Part shown: positions 52,663 to 61,803 of the stretch, piece by piece
How the letters are laid out: each line of letters starts with the position of its first letter
How positions within the stretch are numbered: position 1 is the stretch's first letter
Origin: Chromatiales bacterium (ex Bugula neritina AB1)
GTDB taxonomy: Bacteria > Pseudomonadota > Gammaproteobacteria > Granulosicoccales > Granulosicoccaceae
DNA: 64,000 bases
Reading direction: 5' to 3'
NCBI GenBank assembly: GCA_001730015.1
Contig: MDLA01000175.1
Span: forward strand, 248,001-312,000
Notes under the pieces: model-generated
The model's input: only the letters and a program-made list of their open reading frames with translations
What the model was told of the DNA's origin: nothing
The model's database searches: none
Translations under genes and position numbers: made by a program

Positions 52663-53619
52663 GTGTTTGCAAACCACACGGATCAAGTTGCCTGCTATCT
52701 CTTGAATACCCCAAAAACCTCCTCCCGCGGGCGTCGTCATCCGCTGCTTCGCAACCTGACCGCAAAGCTTGCTGCAACGCCGATGATTGCAACGGCATTG
52801 TTTATTTTTGTCGGTTGCTCTGCGTGGTCAGTGGTGTACTCGTTCACATCATCTAAGTCTCTGCCGCGTGAACGTTTTGTTGGCTTAAAGCAATATGACC
52901 GACTGTTTGATTCCTCCCGTTGGATGGAATCGATGGAAAATATCGCCGTTTATGGAATCTGTGCGCTTGTCTTTTCCCTCGGCGTCGGGTTTCTTCTGGC
53001 GGTGGCAATGGATCAGAAAATACGCTTCGAAAACACGTTTCGAACAATCTTCCTTTATCCGTTTGCTCTCAGTTTCATTGTTACAGGGCTGGTCTGGCAG
53101 TGGGTTCTAAACCCCGATTTCGGTATTCAGCAGGTAATCAGAGATTTAGGCTTCACCACGTTTGAATTCAATCTGCTGGCCAGTCGCGAATACTCTGTCT
53201 ATGCGCTGGTTATTGCCGGTTTATGGCAGGGCACAGGCTTTGTAATGGCGCTTATGCTGGCAGGGTTACGAAGTATCGATCAGGATATCTGGAAAGCCGC
53301 GCGCGTCGATGGCATACCCGCCTGGCGCACTTATTTATTTATCGTTATCCCGATGATGAGGCCGGTCTTTATAACCACGCTGGTCATTATCGCATCGGGT
53401 ATTGTCAAGGTATATGATCTTGTGGTGGCGCTGACCGGCGGCGGGCCGGGAATTTCATCAGAAATGCCAGCTAAATATGTGTACGACTACATGTTCGGCC
53501 GTGCCAATTTAGGGCAGGCGTTAGCTGCCTCCACCGTTATGCTGGCGACCGTACTGATCATCCTGATTCCGTGGGCGTATCTGGAGTTCAGTCAGAAAAA
53601 GGAAAGCTCCCATGCTTGA
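52663..53619 (+). CDS. Sugar ABC transporter permease 1 (CUT1)
   Basis: I choose the GTG at 52663 (318 residues) because TAAGG precedes it by 6 bases. The longer in-frame GTG at 52615 lies inside the right arm of the stem-loop. Six helices are predicted, with TSSKSLPRERFVGLKQYDRLF in the first periplasmic part and the EAA-type loop ARVDGIPAWRTYLFIVIPMM. It forms the channel with permease 2, and overlaps it by 8 bases. The start remains uncertain; a TTG at 52702 is a third option. Confidence 0.88.
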   Translation: MFANHTDQVACYLLNTPKTSSRGRRHPLLRNLTAKLAATPMIATALFIFVGCSAWSVVYSFTSSKSLPRERFVGLKQYDRLFDSSRWMESMENIAVYGICALVFSLGVGFLLAVAMDQKIRFENTFRTIFLYPFALSFIVTGLVWQWVLNPDFGIQQVIRDLGFTTFEFNLLASREYSVYALVIAGLWQGTGFVMALMLAGLRSIDQDIWKAARVDGIPAWRTYLFIVIPMMRPVFITTLVIIASGIVKVYDLVVALTGGGPGISSEMPAKYVYDYMFGRANLGQALAASTVMLATVLIILIPWAYLEFSQKKESSHA

Positions 53620-54499
53620 GCCCGGCCCGCACGGCGCCAGACCCAGGCGTATGCTCACGCCAAACAACATCATGCTGTATGGCTTTTTAATAGTTGCGGC
53701 CCTGTACTGGTTACTGCCGCTCTATGTCATGGTGGTTACCTCGCTTAAAGGTATGCCCGAAATACGTCTCGGTAATATTTTTGCTCCACCAGTCGAGGTA
53801 ACGTTTGCGCCGTGGATAAAAGCCTGGGATAGCGCATGCACCGGGCTTTACTGCGAAGGGCTGAAAGTCGGGTTTAGTAACAGTGTGCTGATCCTCGTGC
53901 CGAGCGTTGTGATATCGATCATCATCGCATCGATTAATGGCTATGCCTTGTCTTTCTGGAAGTTCAAAGGCTCAGAAGTATTTTTTACTATTCTTATCTT
54001 CGGGGCTTTTATTCCGTATCAGGTATTAATCTATCCACTGGTTATAATTCTGCGAGAGCTCGGTCTGTTTTCGACACTGGGTGGCGTAATACTGGTGCAT
54101 ACTATATTCGGCATGCCAATCCTGACGCTGCTTTTTAGAAATTATTTTGCCAGTGTGCCGGCTGAGCTCTTCAAGGCGGCTCGGGTTGATGGCGCCGGTT
54201 TCTGGCGCATCTTTGTGCAAATTATGTTGCCGATGTCATTACCCATATTTGTTGTGGCAATCATTCTTCAGGTCACCGGTATCTGGAACGATTTTCTGTT
54301 TGGTGTAATTTACGCGGGTACCCGCAACTTCCCCATGACGGTTCAGTTGAACAATATTGTTAATTCCAGTCAGGGTGTTAAGGAATACAATGTCAATATG
54401 GCAGCAACATTGCTCACCGGAGCTCTGCCTTTAATCGTTTATTTTATATCTGGCAAGCTGTTTGTGCGCGGCATAGCCGCAGGAGCGGTAAAAGGATGA
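53612..54499 (+). CDS. Sugar ABC transporter permease 2 (CUT1)
   Basis: 295 residues, six helices, first helix IMLYGFLIVAALYWLLPLYV then MVVTSLKGMPEI as in MalG/AraQ-type proteins, and the EAA-type loop ARVDGAGFWRIFVQIMLPMS. It overlaps permease 1 by 8 bases and the ATPase gene by 4 (ATGA), so the three are co-translated. Confidence 0.93.
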   Translation: MLEPGPHGARPRRMLTPNNIMLYGFLIVAALYWLLPLYVMVVTSLKGMPEIRLGNIFAPPVEVTFAPWIKAWDSACTGLYCEGLKVGFSNSVLILVPSVVISIIIASINGYALSFWKFKGSEVFFTILIFGAFIPYQVLIYPLVIILRELGLFSTLGGVILVHTIFGMPILTLLFRNYFASVPAELFKAARVDGAGFWRIFVQIMLPMSLPIFVVAIILQVTGIWNDFLFGVIYAGTRNFPMTVQLNNIVNSSQGVKEYNVNMAATLLTGALPLIVYFISGKLFVRGIAAGAVKG

Positions 54500-55584
54500 G
54501 TAGCGTTGTCGTTAACGATTTATCGCTGAATTTCGGCAGTATCGAGGTGCTGAAGTCGCTCAATCTTGAAGTAGCCGAAGGTGAATTTCTGGTGCTTCTT
54601 GGACCCTCCGGGTGTGGTAAATCCACTCTGCTGAACTGTATAGCCGGGCTGCTCGATGTATCTGCCGGTCAGGTAATAATCAATAACCGGAATGTGACCT
54701 GGGAAGAGCCGAAAGACCGTGGTATTGGCATGGTCTTTCAATCCTATGCGCTCTATCCACAGATGACGGTAGAAAAAAATCTGTCGTTTGGCCTGCGCGT
54801 AGCCGGACTGCCGAAAGCCGAAATACGCCAGCGCGTCGATCGTGCTGCGGAAATTCTACAGATTGGCGCATTGCTGAAACGCAAACCCGGTGCCTTATCC
54901 GGAGGGCAGCGCCAGCGGGTTGCCATCGGGCGGGCACTGGTGCGTGATGTCGATGTATTTCTGTTTGACGAACCGCTGTCTAACCTTGACGCCAAACTGC
55001 GCACAGACCTTCGAGTGGAACTGAAGCGATTACACCAGCGCCTTGGAAACACCATGATCTACGTAACCCACGATCAAATCGAAGCGCTGACACTCGCTGA
55101 TCGAATCGCTATTATGAAAGACGGATTAATTCAGCAGCTGGATACGCCGCTTGGCATCTATAACAAGCCCGATAATCGTTTTGTAGCCGGCTTTATCGGT
55201 TCACCCAGTATGAATTTCATGCAGGGGAAACTGGTTCAAAGCGGTGATCAATGGCTGTTCAGCAGCGGCGATCTAACCTTCACCCTGCAGGGCTATGAAT
55301 TTTCGCAACGGCCGCAACAAGGAACGCCGGTAGAGTTTGGTATTCGTCCGGAGCATATAGTCATTGGCGACGGCGTGGCGTCACAGTCCATACAAACCAC
55401 ACTCGATATAGAACTCGTAGAGCCGATGGGTGCCGATACCGTTGTCTGGAGTAATCTTGCTGGCGGCAGCTTTACTCTGCGTGTTGACTCTGAAGCCGTT
55501 ATAGAGCAGAAGCAACAATTACCTGTCGGGTTCAGCGCATCGCGCGCGTCTTTGTTTTCTATTGCCGACGGAACGCGAATTTAG
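54496..55584 (+). CDS. Sugar ABC transporter ATP-binding protein (MsmX/UgpC type)
   Basis: 362 residues with Walker A GPSGCGKST, the Q-loop in MVFQSYALYPQMTV, signature LSGGQRQRVAIGRALVRD, Walker B VFLFDEPLSNLDAKL and switch THDQIEA. The C-terminal OB-type TOBE domain (EFGIRPEHIVIG) is typical of the MalK-like group. It powers the permease pair encoded just upstream. Confidence 0.95.
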   Translation: MSSVVVNDLSLNFGSIEVLKSLNLEVAEGEFLVLLGPSGCGKSTLLNCIAGLLDVSAGQVIINNRNVTWEEPKDRGIGMVFQSYALYPQMTVEKNLSFGLRVAGLPKAEIRQRVDRAAEILQIGALLKRKPGALSGGQRQRVAIGRALVRDVDVFLFDEPLSNLDAKLRTDLRVELKRLHQRLGNTMIYVTHDQIEALTLADRIAIMKDGLIQQLDTPLGIYNKPDNRFVAGFIGSPSMNFMQGKLVQSGDQWLFSSGDLTFTLQGYEFSQRPQQGTPVEFGIRPEHIVIGDGVASQSIQTTLDIELVEPMGADTVVWSNLAGGSFTLRVDSEAVIEQKQQLPVGFSASRASLFSIADGTRI

Positions 55585-55706
55585 TCGTTTCTGCTTGTTC
55601 GAGCTGGTTCGTAACGCAGATATAATCAGAATTTTAATGTGGTGAATGTTTCATTGCATGATAAATACAGACTAACCAAACACTTAAACTGAAGACCACG
55701 ATACCC

Positions 55707-56453
55707 ATGGAAAACCTTTCGTTTCAATTATTCAGTGCGCGAAATACTCCACTGTCCGAGGCGCTCGAAATTATATCGGCAAGTGGCTATCGGTATGTTG
55801 AAGCTTATCGCGATAACGTCACCGATCTAAATACCTTTGAGGCCGGGTTGAAGACTAACAACCTTCAATGCACATCGATACATATCGGCATTGATGAGCT
55901 TAAGAATAATTTGTCTCACTCCCTTGAGCTGGCTGAGCGACTGGGCATAAAGCAAATTGTCTGTCCCTATCTGATGCCAGAGCAAAGACCGGCGGATACC
56001 GCAGGCTGGAAAGCACTGGCCGAGGAGCTGGCCGGATACGCGAAACTGATCAACGCGGCAGGTTTGCCATTCGCCTGGCATAACCACGACTTTGAATTTA
56101 CGGCAACAGAAGATGGCGCCTTGCCTATCCGAATCCTGCTCGACACTGCCACTCAGATGCAATGGGAAATTGATCTGGGCTGGATACAGCGGGCGTCAGA
56201 GAGCCCGGCTTCCTGGCTGCGAACCTATAGTGATCGTATCAGTGCTGTGCATTTGAAAGATCTGGCAGAGGAGGGCGACTGCCTGGATGAAGATGGATGG
56301 GCAGATGTCGGGCATGGCGTGCTTGACTGGCAACAGATACTCCCAGAATTAAAGTCGATTGATGTAGAACACTATGTTGTCGAGCACGATAACCCCTCCG
56401 ACTTAACACGTTTTGCACAGCGTTCTATAGCTACCGTGCAAGGTTGGGCATAA
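55707..56453 (+). CDS. Sugar phosphate isomerase/epimerase (AP endonuclease family 2-like TIM barrel)
   Basis: 248 residues. It has FQLFSARNTPLSEALEIISASGYRYVE at the start (in part) and the metal-site residues in FAWHNHDFEF, EIDLGWIQRA, VHLKDLAEEG and HYVVEHDNPSD. Relatives isomerise keto/aldo sugars or act with inositol or sugar dehydrogenases. A Gfo/Idh/MocA dehydrogenase gene follows 2 bases later, and such pairs commonly act in series on an oxidised sugar. Confidence 0.9.
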   Translation: MENLSFQLFSARNTPLSEALEIISASGYRYVEAYRDNVTDLNTFEAGLKTNNLQCTSIHIGIDELKNNLSHSLELAERLGIKQIVCPYLMPEQRPADTAGWKALAEELAGYAKLINAAGLPFAWHNHDFEFTATEDGALPIRILLDTATQMQWEIDLGWIQRASESPASWLRTYSDRISAVHLKDLAEEGDCLDEDGWADVGHGVLDWQQILPELKSIDVEHYVVEHDNPSDLTRFAQRSIATVQGWA

Positions 56454-56455
56454 CA

Positions 56456-57583
56456 ATGGCCACTATGAATGTAGGTATTATCGGTTGTGGCAATATTTCT
56501 ACCGCTTACCTGCAGCTAGCGCCCGTTTTTGCGAGCTTTAAAATAACAGCCTGCGCCGATCTCAACCCGCAGGCCGCGGCCAAACAAGCCGCAGAGTTTG
56601 GCTGCCAGGCAATGAGCATCGATGAATTACTGGCCGATCCGTCGATTGGCCTGGTGCTTAACCTCACCGTGCCGAACGCTCACTTTGAAGTCTCATCAAG
56701 CGCCTTGCGTGCTGGCAAGCATGTCTATTCCGAGAAACCCTTCGTGCTGTCGGTGTCCGATGGTCAGGCGTTATTGCAGATAGCAGCTGAAAAAGGCTTG
56801 CGCGTCGGGTCAGCGCCAGACACTTTTCTGGGTGGCTCCCATCAGGCCGCGAGGCAGTGTATAGATTCAGGCGTCGTTGGCGATATCATCGGCGGCAGTT
56901 GCTATTTTCAGTCGCACGGTATGGAAAACTGGCACCCTGATCCAACCTTCTTCTTCCAGCCGGGCGGCGGCCCGGTGCTGGACATGGGTGCCTATTACAT
57001 CAGCAATCTTGTGCAGTTTTTGGGGCCGGTTAAGAGTGTTGTGGCAATGGCAGGTAAACCGTTTGCCAGCCGTACCGTTACCAGTGAACCAAACCCGGGT
57101 TCGGTGATCGACGTAAACGTTGATACCTCAGTACGTTCTATACTGCAGTTTGATCAGGGGGCGCAGGTATCGTTTACGGTAAGCTGGGATGTCTGGGCGC
57201 ACGAGCACAACAACATGGAACTCTACGGTACCAAAAGCACACTGTTCGTACCCGACCCCAATCGCTTTGGTCATTCAGTTCGCATCAATGATGGAGAAAC
57301 GGAATCAATCATAGAGCCATTGCAAGTGTTGGGCAGTGCAAACTTTGAAGACATGAACGGGGAAATGATCGCCAATTATCGCGGCATTGGATTGGCAGAC
57401 ATGGTCGCTGCTATTGACGAAGGCCGTCCGCATCGCTGTAGCGGTGAGCTGTCGCTGCATGTGATAGAGGTAATGACATCGATACTGGAATCGGCAGAGA
57501 GCCGCCAGTTTATCGAGCTGTCTACCAGCTGTAGCAAGCCGGAGGCACTGGACGATACAGCAGCGAAAACTCTAATGGCGTAA
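56456..57583 (+). CDS. Gfo/Idh/MocA-family oxidoreductase
   Basis: 375 residues from the ATG at 56456 (an in-frame TTG 12 bases earlier overlaps the isomerase stop). The NAD(P)-binding fold has MNVGIIGCGNISTAYLQ. The EKPF motif (HVYSEKPFVLSV) carries the catalytic Lys, and the C-terminal domain contains GGPVLDMGAYYI with the GG.LxD.G.H/Y pattern. It probably oxidises a sugar or sugar lactone. It is part of the LacI-regulated locus. Confidence 0.93.
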   Translation: MATMNVGIIGCGNISTAYLQLAPVFASFKITACADLNPQAAAKQAAEFGCQAMSIDELLADPSIGLVLNLTVPNAHFEVSSSALRAGKHVYSEKPFVLSVSDGQALLQIAAEKGLRVGSAPDTFLGGSHQAARQCIDSGVVGDIIGGSCYFQSHGMENWHPDPTFFFQPGGGPVLDMGAYYISNLVQFLGPVKSVVAMAGKPFASRTVTSEPNPGSVIDVNVDTSVRSILQFDQGAQVSFTVSWDVWAHEHNNMELYGTKSTLFVPDPNRFGHSVRINDGETESIIEPLQVLGSANFEDMNGEMIANYRGIGLADMVAAIDEGRPHRCSGELSLHVIEVMTSILESAESRQFIELSTSCSKPEALDDTAAKTLMA

Positions 57584-57635
57584 ATGCCTTCGTATTGAAT
57601 TACCACTGCACGCGGTGGCGGATGGAAAACGGTCT

Positions 57636-59285
57636 ATGATAAATAACCCGATCCTCACTGGCTTTAACCCTGACCCGTCTATCTGTCGGGCAGGGAAAGA
57701 CTATTATATCGCCACCTCCACCTTCGAGTGGTATCCCGGTGTGCAGATTTATCATTCAAGGAATCTGGCAGACTGGACACTGATTGCCCGACCGCTGAAT
57801 CGTGCCTCGCAGCTCGACATGCGCGGCAATCCTGATTCCTGCGGAGTGTGGGCGCCCTGCCTAAGTTATGCCGATAATAAATTCTGGCTAATCTATACCG
57901 ACGTCAAACGTTTCGATGGCAATTTCAAGGATGCCCATAATTATCTGGTGACCGCAGACAGCGTCACCGGTCAATGGTCCGATCCCGTCTATATAAATTC
58001 CAGTGGTTTTGATCCCTCCCTGTTTCATGACGACGATGGCCGCAAGTGGTTTTACAATCTGGTCTGGAATCACCGTGCTGCTTCGCTCGGGCAATCCCCG
58101 TTGCACAGCCCCTTTGGCGGCATAGTGTGTCAGGAGTACTCGCATAGCCGGCAGCAGTTGATCGGTGAACCGGAACTGGTCTTTAGCGGTACAGAAAAAG
58201 GGCTGGCAGAAGCGCCGCATGTGTTTAAGCGGGCGGGCTATTATTACCTTATTGTAGCCGAAGGCGGAACCGGCTATGAGCATGCTGTCACGCATGCCCG
58301 CGGCCGTACGGTTACGGGGCCATTTGAGTTACATCCGGATAAATACCTGCTTACTGCAACTCCGAACAACCGCGGACAGTTGCAGCGCACTGGTCACGGC
58401 ATGTATGTCGAAACAGAGCAGGGTGAGGCCTACCATACCTTTTTGTGTTCGCGGCCTCTGCCGGGCCTGCAGCGATCACCGCTTGGGCGCGAAACCGGCA
58501 TCGAGCGTTGTATATGGGGCGATGATGGATGGCTGCGCACATCGCACGGTTCGCAGCAAGCGCACCTGGTTGTAGAATCACCAGCAGAGCTACCCGCATC
58601 TGGTACACCGATGTCGGAAGACACCGCACCTCGGCATACAGAATTCAATATAGCCGAACTGCCTATAGACTTTCAATGGCTGCGCACCCCGTATCCGGAG
58701 CGGCTGTTTTCACTCACCGAGCGCCAGGGTTTTTTGCGTCTATACGGGCGTGAATCGATCGGCAGCTGGTTCGAGCAGTCACTGCTCGCCCGCCGACAGC
58801 AGCACCATTGTTATAGTGCAACTACCACGGTTGAATTCCAGCCAGTGTCTTTTCAGCAAAGCGCCGGCCTCACGGCGTATTACAACCGCCACAAGTTCCA
58901 CTACCTGCAGATCACTCACGATGAAGCGCTGGGCCGGGTTGTCTCCGTAATGAGCTGTAATGGAGATTACCCAGACACCGCTCTGAGTTTTCCTTCCGGG
59001 CAAATTCCCGTTCCGGGCAGCGGTGCCGTATCCCTTCAATGCACCGTAACCGGGTCGGTACTGGAGTTTGCCTGGAAAACAGACGGCGACTGGCGGCCTA
59101 TTGGACCAGCGCTGGATGCATCGGTGTTGTCAGATGAAGGAGGTCGCGGAGAGCACGCATCGTTCACCGGGGCCTTTATTGGAATGATCGCGTTTGACAC
59201 CTCCGGTCGTGCGCAGCCTGCTGATTTTTCGCACTTCACTTATGAGCCGCAAGCTATTTCACCCCCTAGCGTAACCGCAGGTTGA
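57636..59285 (+). CDS. GH43 beta-xylosidase / alpha-arabinofuranosidase-like hydrolase
   Basis: About 549 residues from the ATG at 57636 (MINNPILTGFNPDPSI, the usual start; a GTG at 57615 adds seven). The five-bladed propeller has catalytic Asp in FNPDPSI, the pKa-modulating Asp in SGFDPSLFHDDDG and the acid Glu in GLAEAPHVFKR. A C-terminal concanavalin-like domain (~residues 330-540) matches GH43_11/XynB-type beta-xylosidases. No signal peptide, so it cuts imported oligosaccharides in the cytosol. Confidence 0.93.
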   Translation: MINNPILTGFNPDPSICRAGKDYYIATSTFEWYPGVQIYHSRNLADWTLIARPLNRASQLDMRGNPDSCGVWAPCLSYADNKFWLIYTDVKRFDGNFKDAHNYLVTADSVTGQWSDPVYINSSGFDPSLFHDDDGRKWFYNLVWNHRAASLGQSPLHSPFGGIVCQEYSHSRQQLIGEPELVFSGTEKGLAEAPHVFKRAGYYYLIVAEGGTGYEHAVTHARGRTVTGPFELHPDKYLLTATPNNRGQLQRTGHGMYVETEQGEAYHTFLCSRPLPGLQRSPLGRETGIERCIWGDDGWLRTSHGSQQAHLVVESPAELPASGTPMSEDTAPRHTEFNIAELPIDFQWLRTPYPERLFSLTERQGFLRLYGRESIGSWFEQSLLARRQQHHCYSATTTVEFQPVSFQQSAGLTAYYNRHKFHYLQITHDEALGRVVSVMSCNGDYPDTALSFPSGQIPVPGSGAVSLQCTVTGSVLEFAWKTDGDWRPIGPALDASVLSDEGGRGEHASFTGAFIGMIAFDTSGRAQPADFSHFTYEPQAISPPSVTAG

Positions 59286-59289
59286 TTCC

Positions 59290-61728
59290 ATGATTCAAAA
59301 TCTAGACACAAACTGGCGCCTGCGGCAACCAGGCAGCGAACAATCGATAGCCTTCGCCATTCCCGGAGATATTCACTCGGCACTGCTGGCAGCCGGCAGC
59401 ATCGAAGAGCCCTACTATCGCGATAACGAATTTTCGGTGGATTGGGTAAACCAGAGCGCGTGGGAGATCGAACGCGAGTTCGAAGTAACTTCAGCCGCGC
59501 TTGCAATGAACAGTATATTGATACTCGATCAGGTCGATTGCATTGTTGATGTATTCATCAACAATAATCGGGTCGGCTCGCTGCAGAGCCAGTTTGTGCG
59601 CTACGCGTTTGATGTCGGTTCGCATCTGCAAACTGGCCGCAATACCATTCGAATCTATTTTCATTCCGCCGTGAAAGTGGCCGCCGAAAAAGCCGCAGAA
59701 TTTCCGTTCGAGCTGCCGCACAGTTCAAACTGCCGCCTGCCACATTCAAACCTGCTGCGCAAAACCCCTTGCCATGCCGGCTGGGACTGGAATATCTGCC
59801 TGATGCCAAGCGGCGTCTATGGTGAAATTAGTTTGCAGCACTTTCAAAGCCATCGTATAGACGAGGTTAAGCTGGAGCAGCATTTTGAAGGGCGTGATGT
59901 CGCCGTTATCGCGACTGTCTATATTTGTGTTGCCAGCGCTACAGAGGTCAATTGCACTATAACATTGTGTGGAGCAGAAGCGTCGTGCTCCCAGGCTCTG
60001 GTAGCAGGCATTGCTACTGTGCAATTGCGTGTTACGGTTGCGGATGCCGAACTGTGGTGGCCCGCTGGCAGTGGCGCTCAGACTCGCCACCTGCTGTCGC
60101 TAGAAATAGGCGATCAATCCTTTGAGCAGCTCATCGGCCTGCGCAAGGCAGCGATTGTGCAGACCCCGGATAATGCAGGAGCCGGATTCCGAATCGATAT
60201 CAACAACTGCCCGGTTTTCATGCGCGGTGCAAACTGGATTCCGGCCGATGCCTTGCCACAGCGCGGCACACCAGAGGCAACCCGTGAACTACTGCATTCT
60301 GCCGTAGATGCCAATATGAATATGCTTAGAGTATGGGGAGGCGGCCAGTATGAAGCCAGCTGGTTTTACGAGCTGTGCGATGAACTGGGTATAATGATCT
60401 GGCAGGACTTCATGTTCTCCTGCAATCATTATCCGGCAGCTGATCCCCAGTGGCTGGCGCTTGTGCGTACTGAAGCGAAGCAGCAGGTGCGACGCTTGTC
60501 GGTTTACGCCAGTGTGGTATTGTGGTGTGGCGATAACGAAATTGTTGGTGCCCTGAAGTGGTGGGAGATCACCCGTAATAATCGCGATCGCTATCTGGCC
60601 AATTATGTCCGGATGAATCACGCCCTTGAAGAAACCGTAGAAACCGAACTACCCGATACCGCCTTCTGGCCAAGCTCACCATCCGTCGGCAAGCTCGATT
60701 ACGGTGACGGATGGAAAAACGATGCCGCCGGCGATATGCACTTCTGGGACGTATGGCATGAAGCCAGCCCCTTCTCCGCGTATCAGGAAATTCACCCGCG
60801 TTTCTGCTCAGAGTTCGGCTTCCAGTCTTTTCCGTCTTTACCGCTAGTCAAAACCTTCACCGATGAAGCAGACCGTAATGTATCTTCACCGGTGATGGAA
60901 GTGCACCAGCGCAATGACGGCGGCAATGCGCGAATCGTTGAAACTCTGGTGCGCTATTTTGAATTTCCCGACAGCTTCGACCGCATGCTGTTTTTATCGC
61001 AGTGCCAGCAGGCAATGGCCATTCGTACCGCAGTAGAGTACTGGCGCCTGTTGCAGCCACACTGCATGGGTACCTTGTACTGGCAGTTAAACGATACCTG
61101 GCCTGTGGCATCGTGGGCATCGCTTGAGTACGGCGGCGGCTGGAAACTCTTGCACTACGCAGCAAAACGATTTTATAAACCGTTGCTGGTCGCTATGGTG
61201 CCGGGGCATTCGCGCTTCGGTACCGAAGGCAAGCTGCTGCTCAAAGCGGTAAACGATCAAGCAACCGCGCAGCCGCTAACAGTTGAAATGCGAGCGCTCA
61301 GTGTTGACGGTGAAGAAAAGGGCTGTTGGGATTTTTCCGTCAACGCGATGGAAAATGCCGTAACCGAAATCGCAACAATAACCCCCGAAGACATACCCGA
61401 AGGCTGCTTTTTGCTCTGGGAGTGGTGTGACGCGCAGGGTCAGGTGTTAGGTGAAAATGAATTCTGGCCAGCGCCATACAAGAGTTATCAGTTGCCTGAG
61501 CCAACGGTGAGCATAAAAACCATTAGCGGTGAAGGGCAGCAGCGTAGCTTCGAGCTGACCACAGACAAACCCGCCTTTTTTGTCACGCTGAATCTGGGCG
61601 GTCGGGAAATCTATTCCAGCAACGGCTTTACGTTGTTGCCGGGTGAGCCGAAGCGCATCCTTGTCGATCGAACCATAGATAACGCTCATGCCCCAGTGCT
61701 GGATGGTTTGGAAATCCAGCATTTGTAA
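59290..61728 (+). CDS. GH2 beta-mannosidase-like glycoside hydrolase
   Basis: 812 residues. The N-terminal galactose-binding-like domain has WRLRQPGSEQSIAFAIPGDIHSALL (in part). The barrel has FMRGANWIPADALPQR and the WGGGQYEASWFYELCDELGI region. The acid/base Glu is in LWCGDNEI (~415) and the nucleophile in FCSEFGFQSFPS (~507). These are the marks of the beta-mannosidase branch rather than beta-galactosidase. No signal peptide, so it is cytosolic. It lies 4 bases after the GH43 gene. The pair suggests use of oligosaccharides with mannose and xylose or arabinose. Confidence 0.93.
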   Translation: MIQNLDTNWRLRQPGSEQSIAFAIPGDIHSALLAAGSIEEPYYRDNEFSVDWVNQSAWEIEREFEVTSAALAMNSILILDQVDCIVDVFINNNRVGSLQSQFVRYAFDVGSHLQTGRNTIRIYFHSAVKVAAEKAAEFPFELPHSSNCRLPHSNLLRKTPCHAGWDWNICLMPSGVYGEISLQHFQSHRIDEVKLEQHFEGRDVAVIATVYICVASATEVNCTITLCGAEASCSQALVAGIATVQLRVTVADAELWWPAGSGAQTRHLLSLEIGDQSFEQLIGLRKAAIVQTPDNAGAGFRIDINNCPVFMRGANWIPADALPQRGTPEATRELLHSAVDANMNMLRVWGGGQYEASWFYELCDELGIMIWQDFMFSCNHYPAADPQWLALVRTEAKQQVRRLSVYASVVLWCGDNEIVGALKWWEITRNNRDRYLANYVRMNHALEETVETELPDTAFWPSSPSVGKLDYGDGWKNDAAGDMHFWDVWHEASPFSAYQEIHPRFCSEFGFQSFPSLPLVKTFTDEADRNVSSPVMEVHQRNDGGNARIVETLVRYFEFPDSFDRMLFLSQCQQAMAIRTAVEYWRLLQPHCMGTLYWQLNDTWPVASWASLEYGGGWKLLHYAAKRFYKPLLVAMVPGHSRFGTEGKLLLKAVNDQATAQPLTVEMRALSVDGEEKGCWDFSVNAMENAVTEIATITPEDIPEGCFLLWEWCDAQGQVLGENEFWPAPYKSYQLPEPTVSIKTISGEGQQRSFELTTDKPAFFVTLNLGGREIYSSNGFTLLPGEPKRILVDRTIDNAHAPVLDGLEIQHL

Positions 61729-61803
61729 ATAAATATTTCGCCTTGAGCTATTGTATGATGAGCCGGACCACAAGCCCGTAACCCGACAGATCAGGAGCCA
61801 ACC

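Noticed and set aside
61729-61803. FMN riboswitch before the riboflavin synthase gene
   Set aside because: The 75-bp gap is too short and lacks the conserved RFN sequence blocks.
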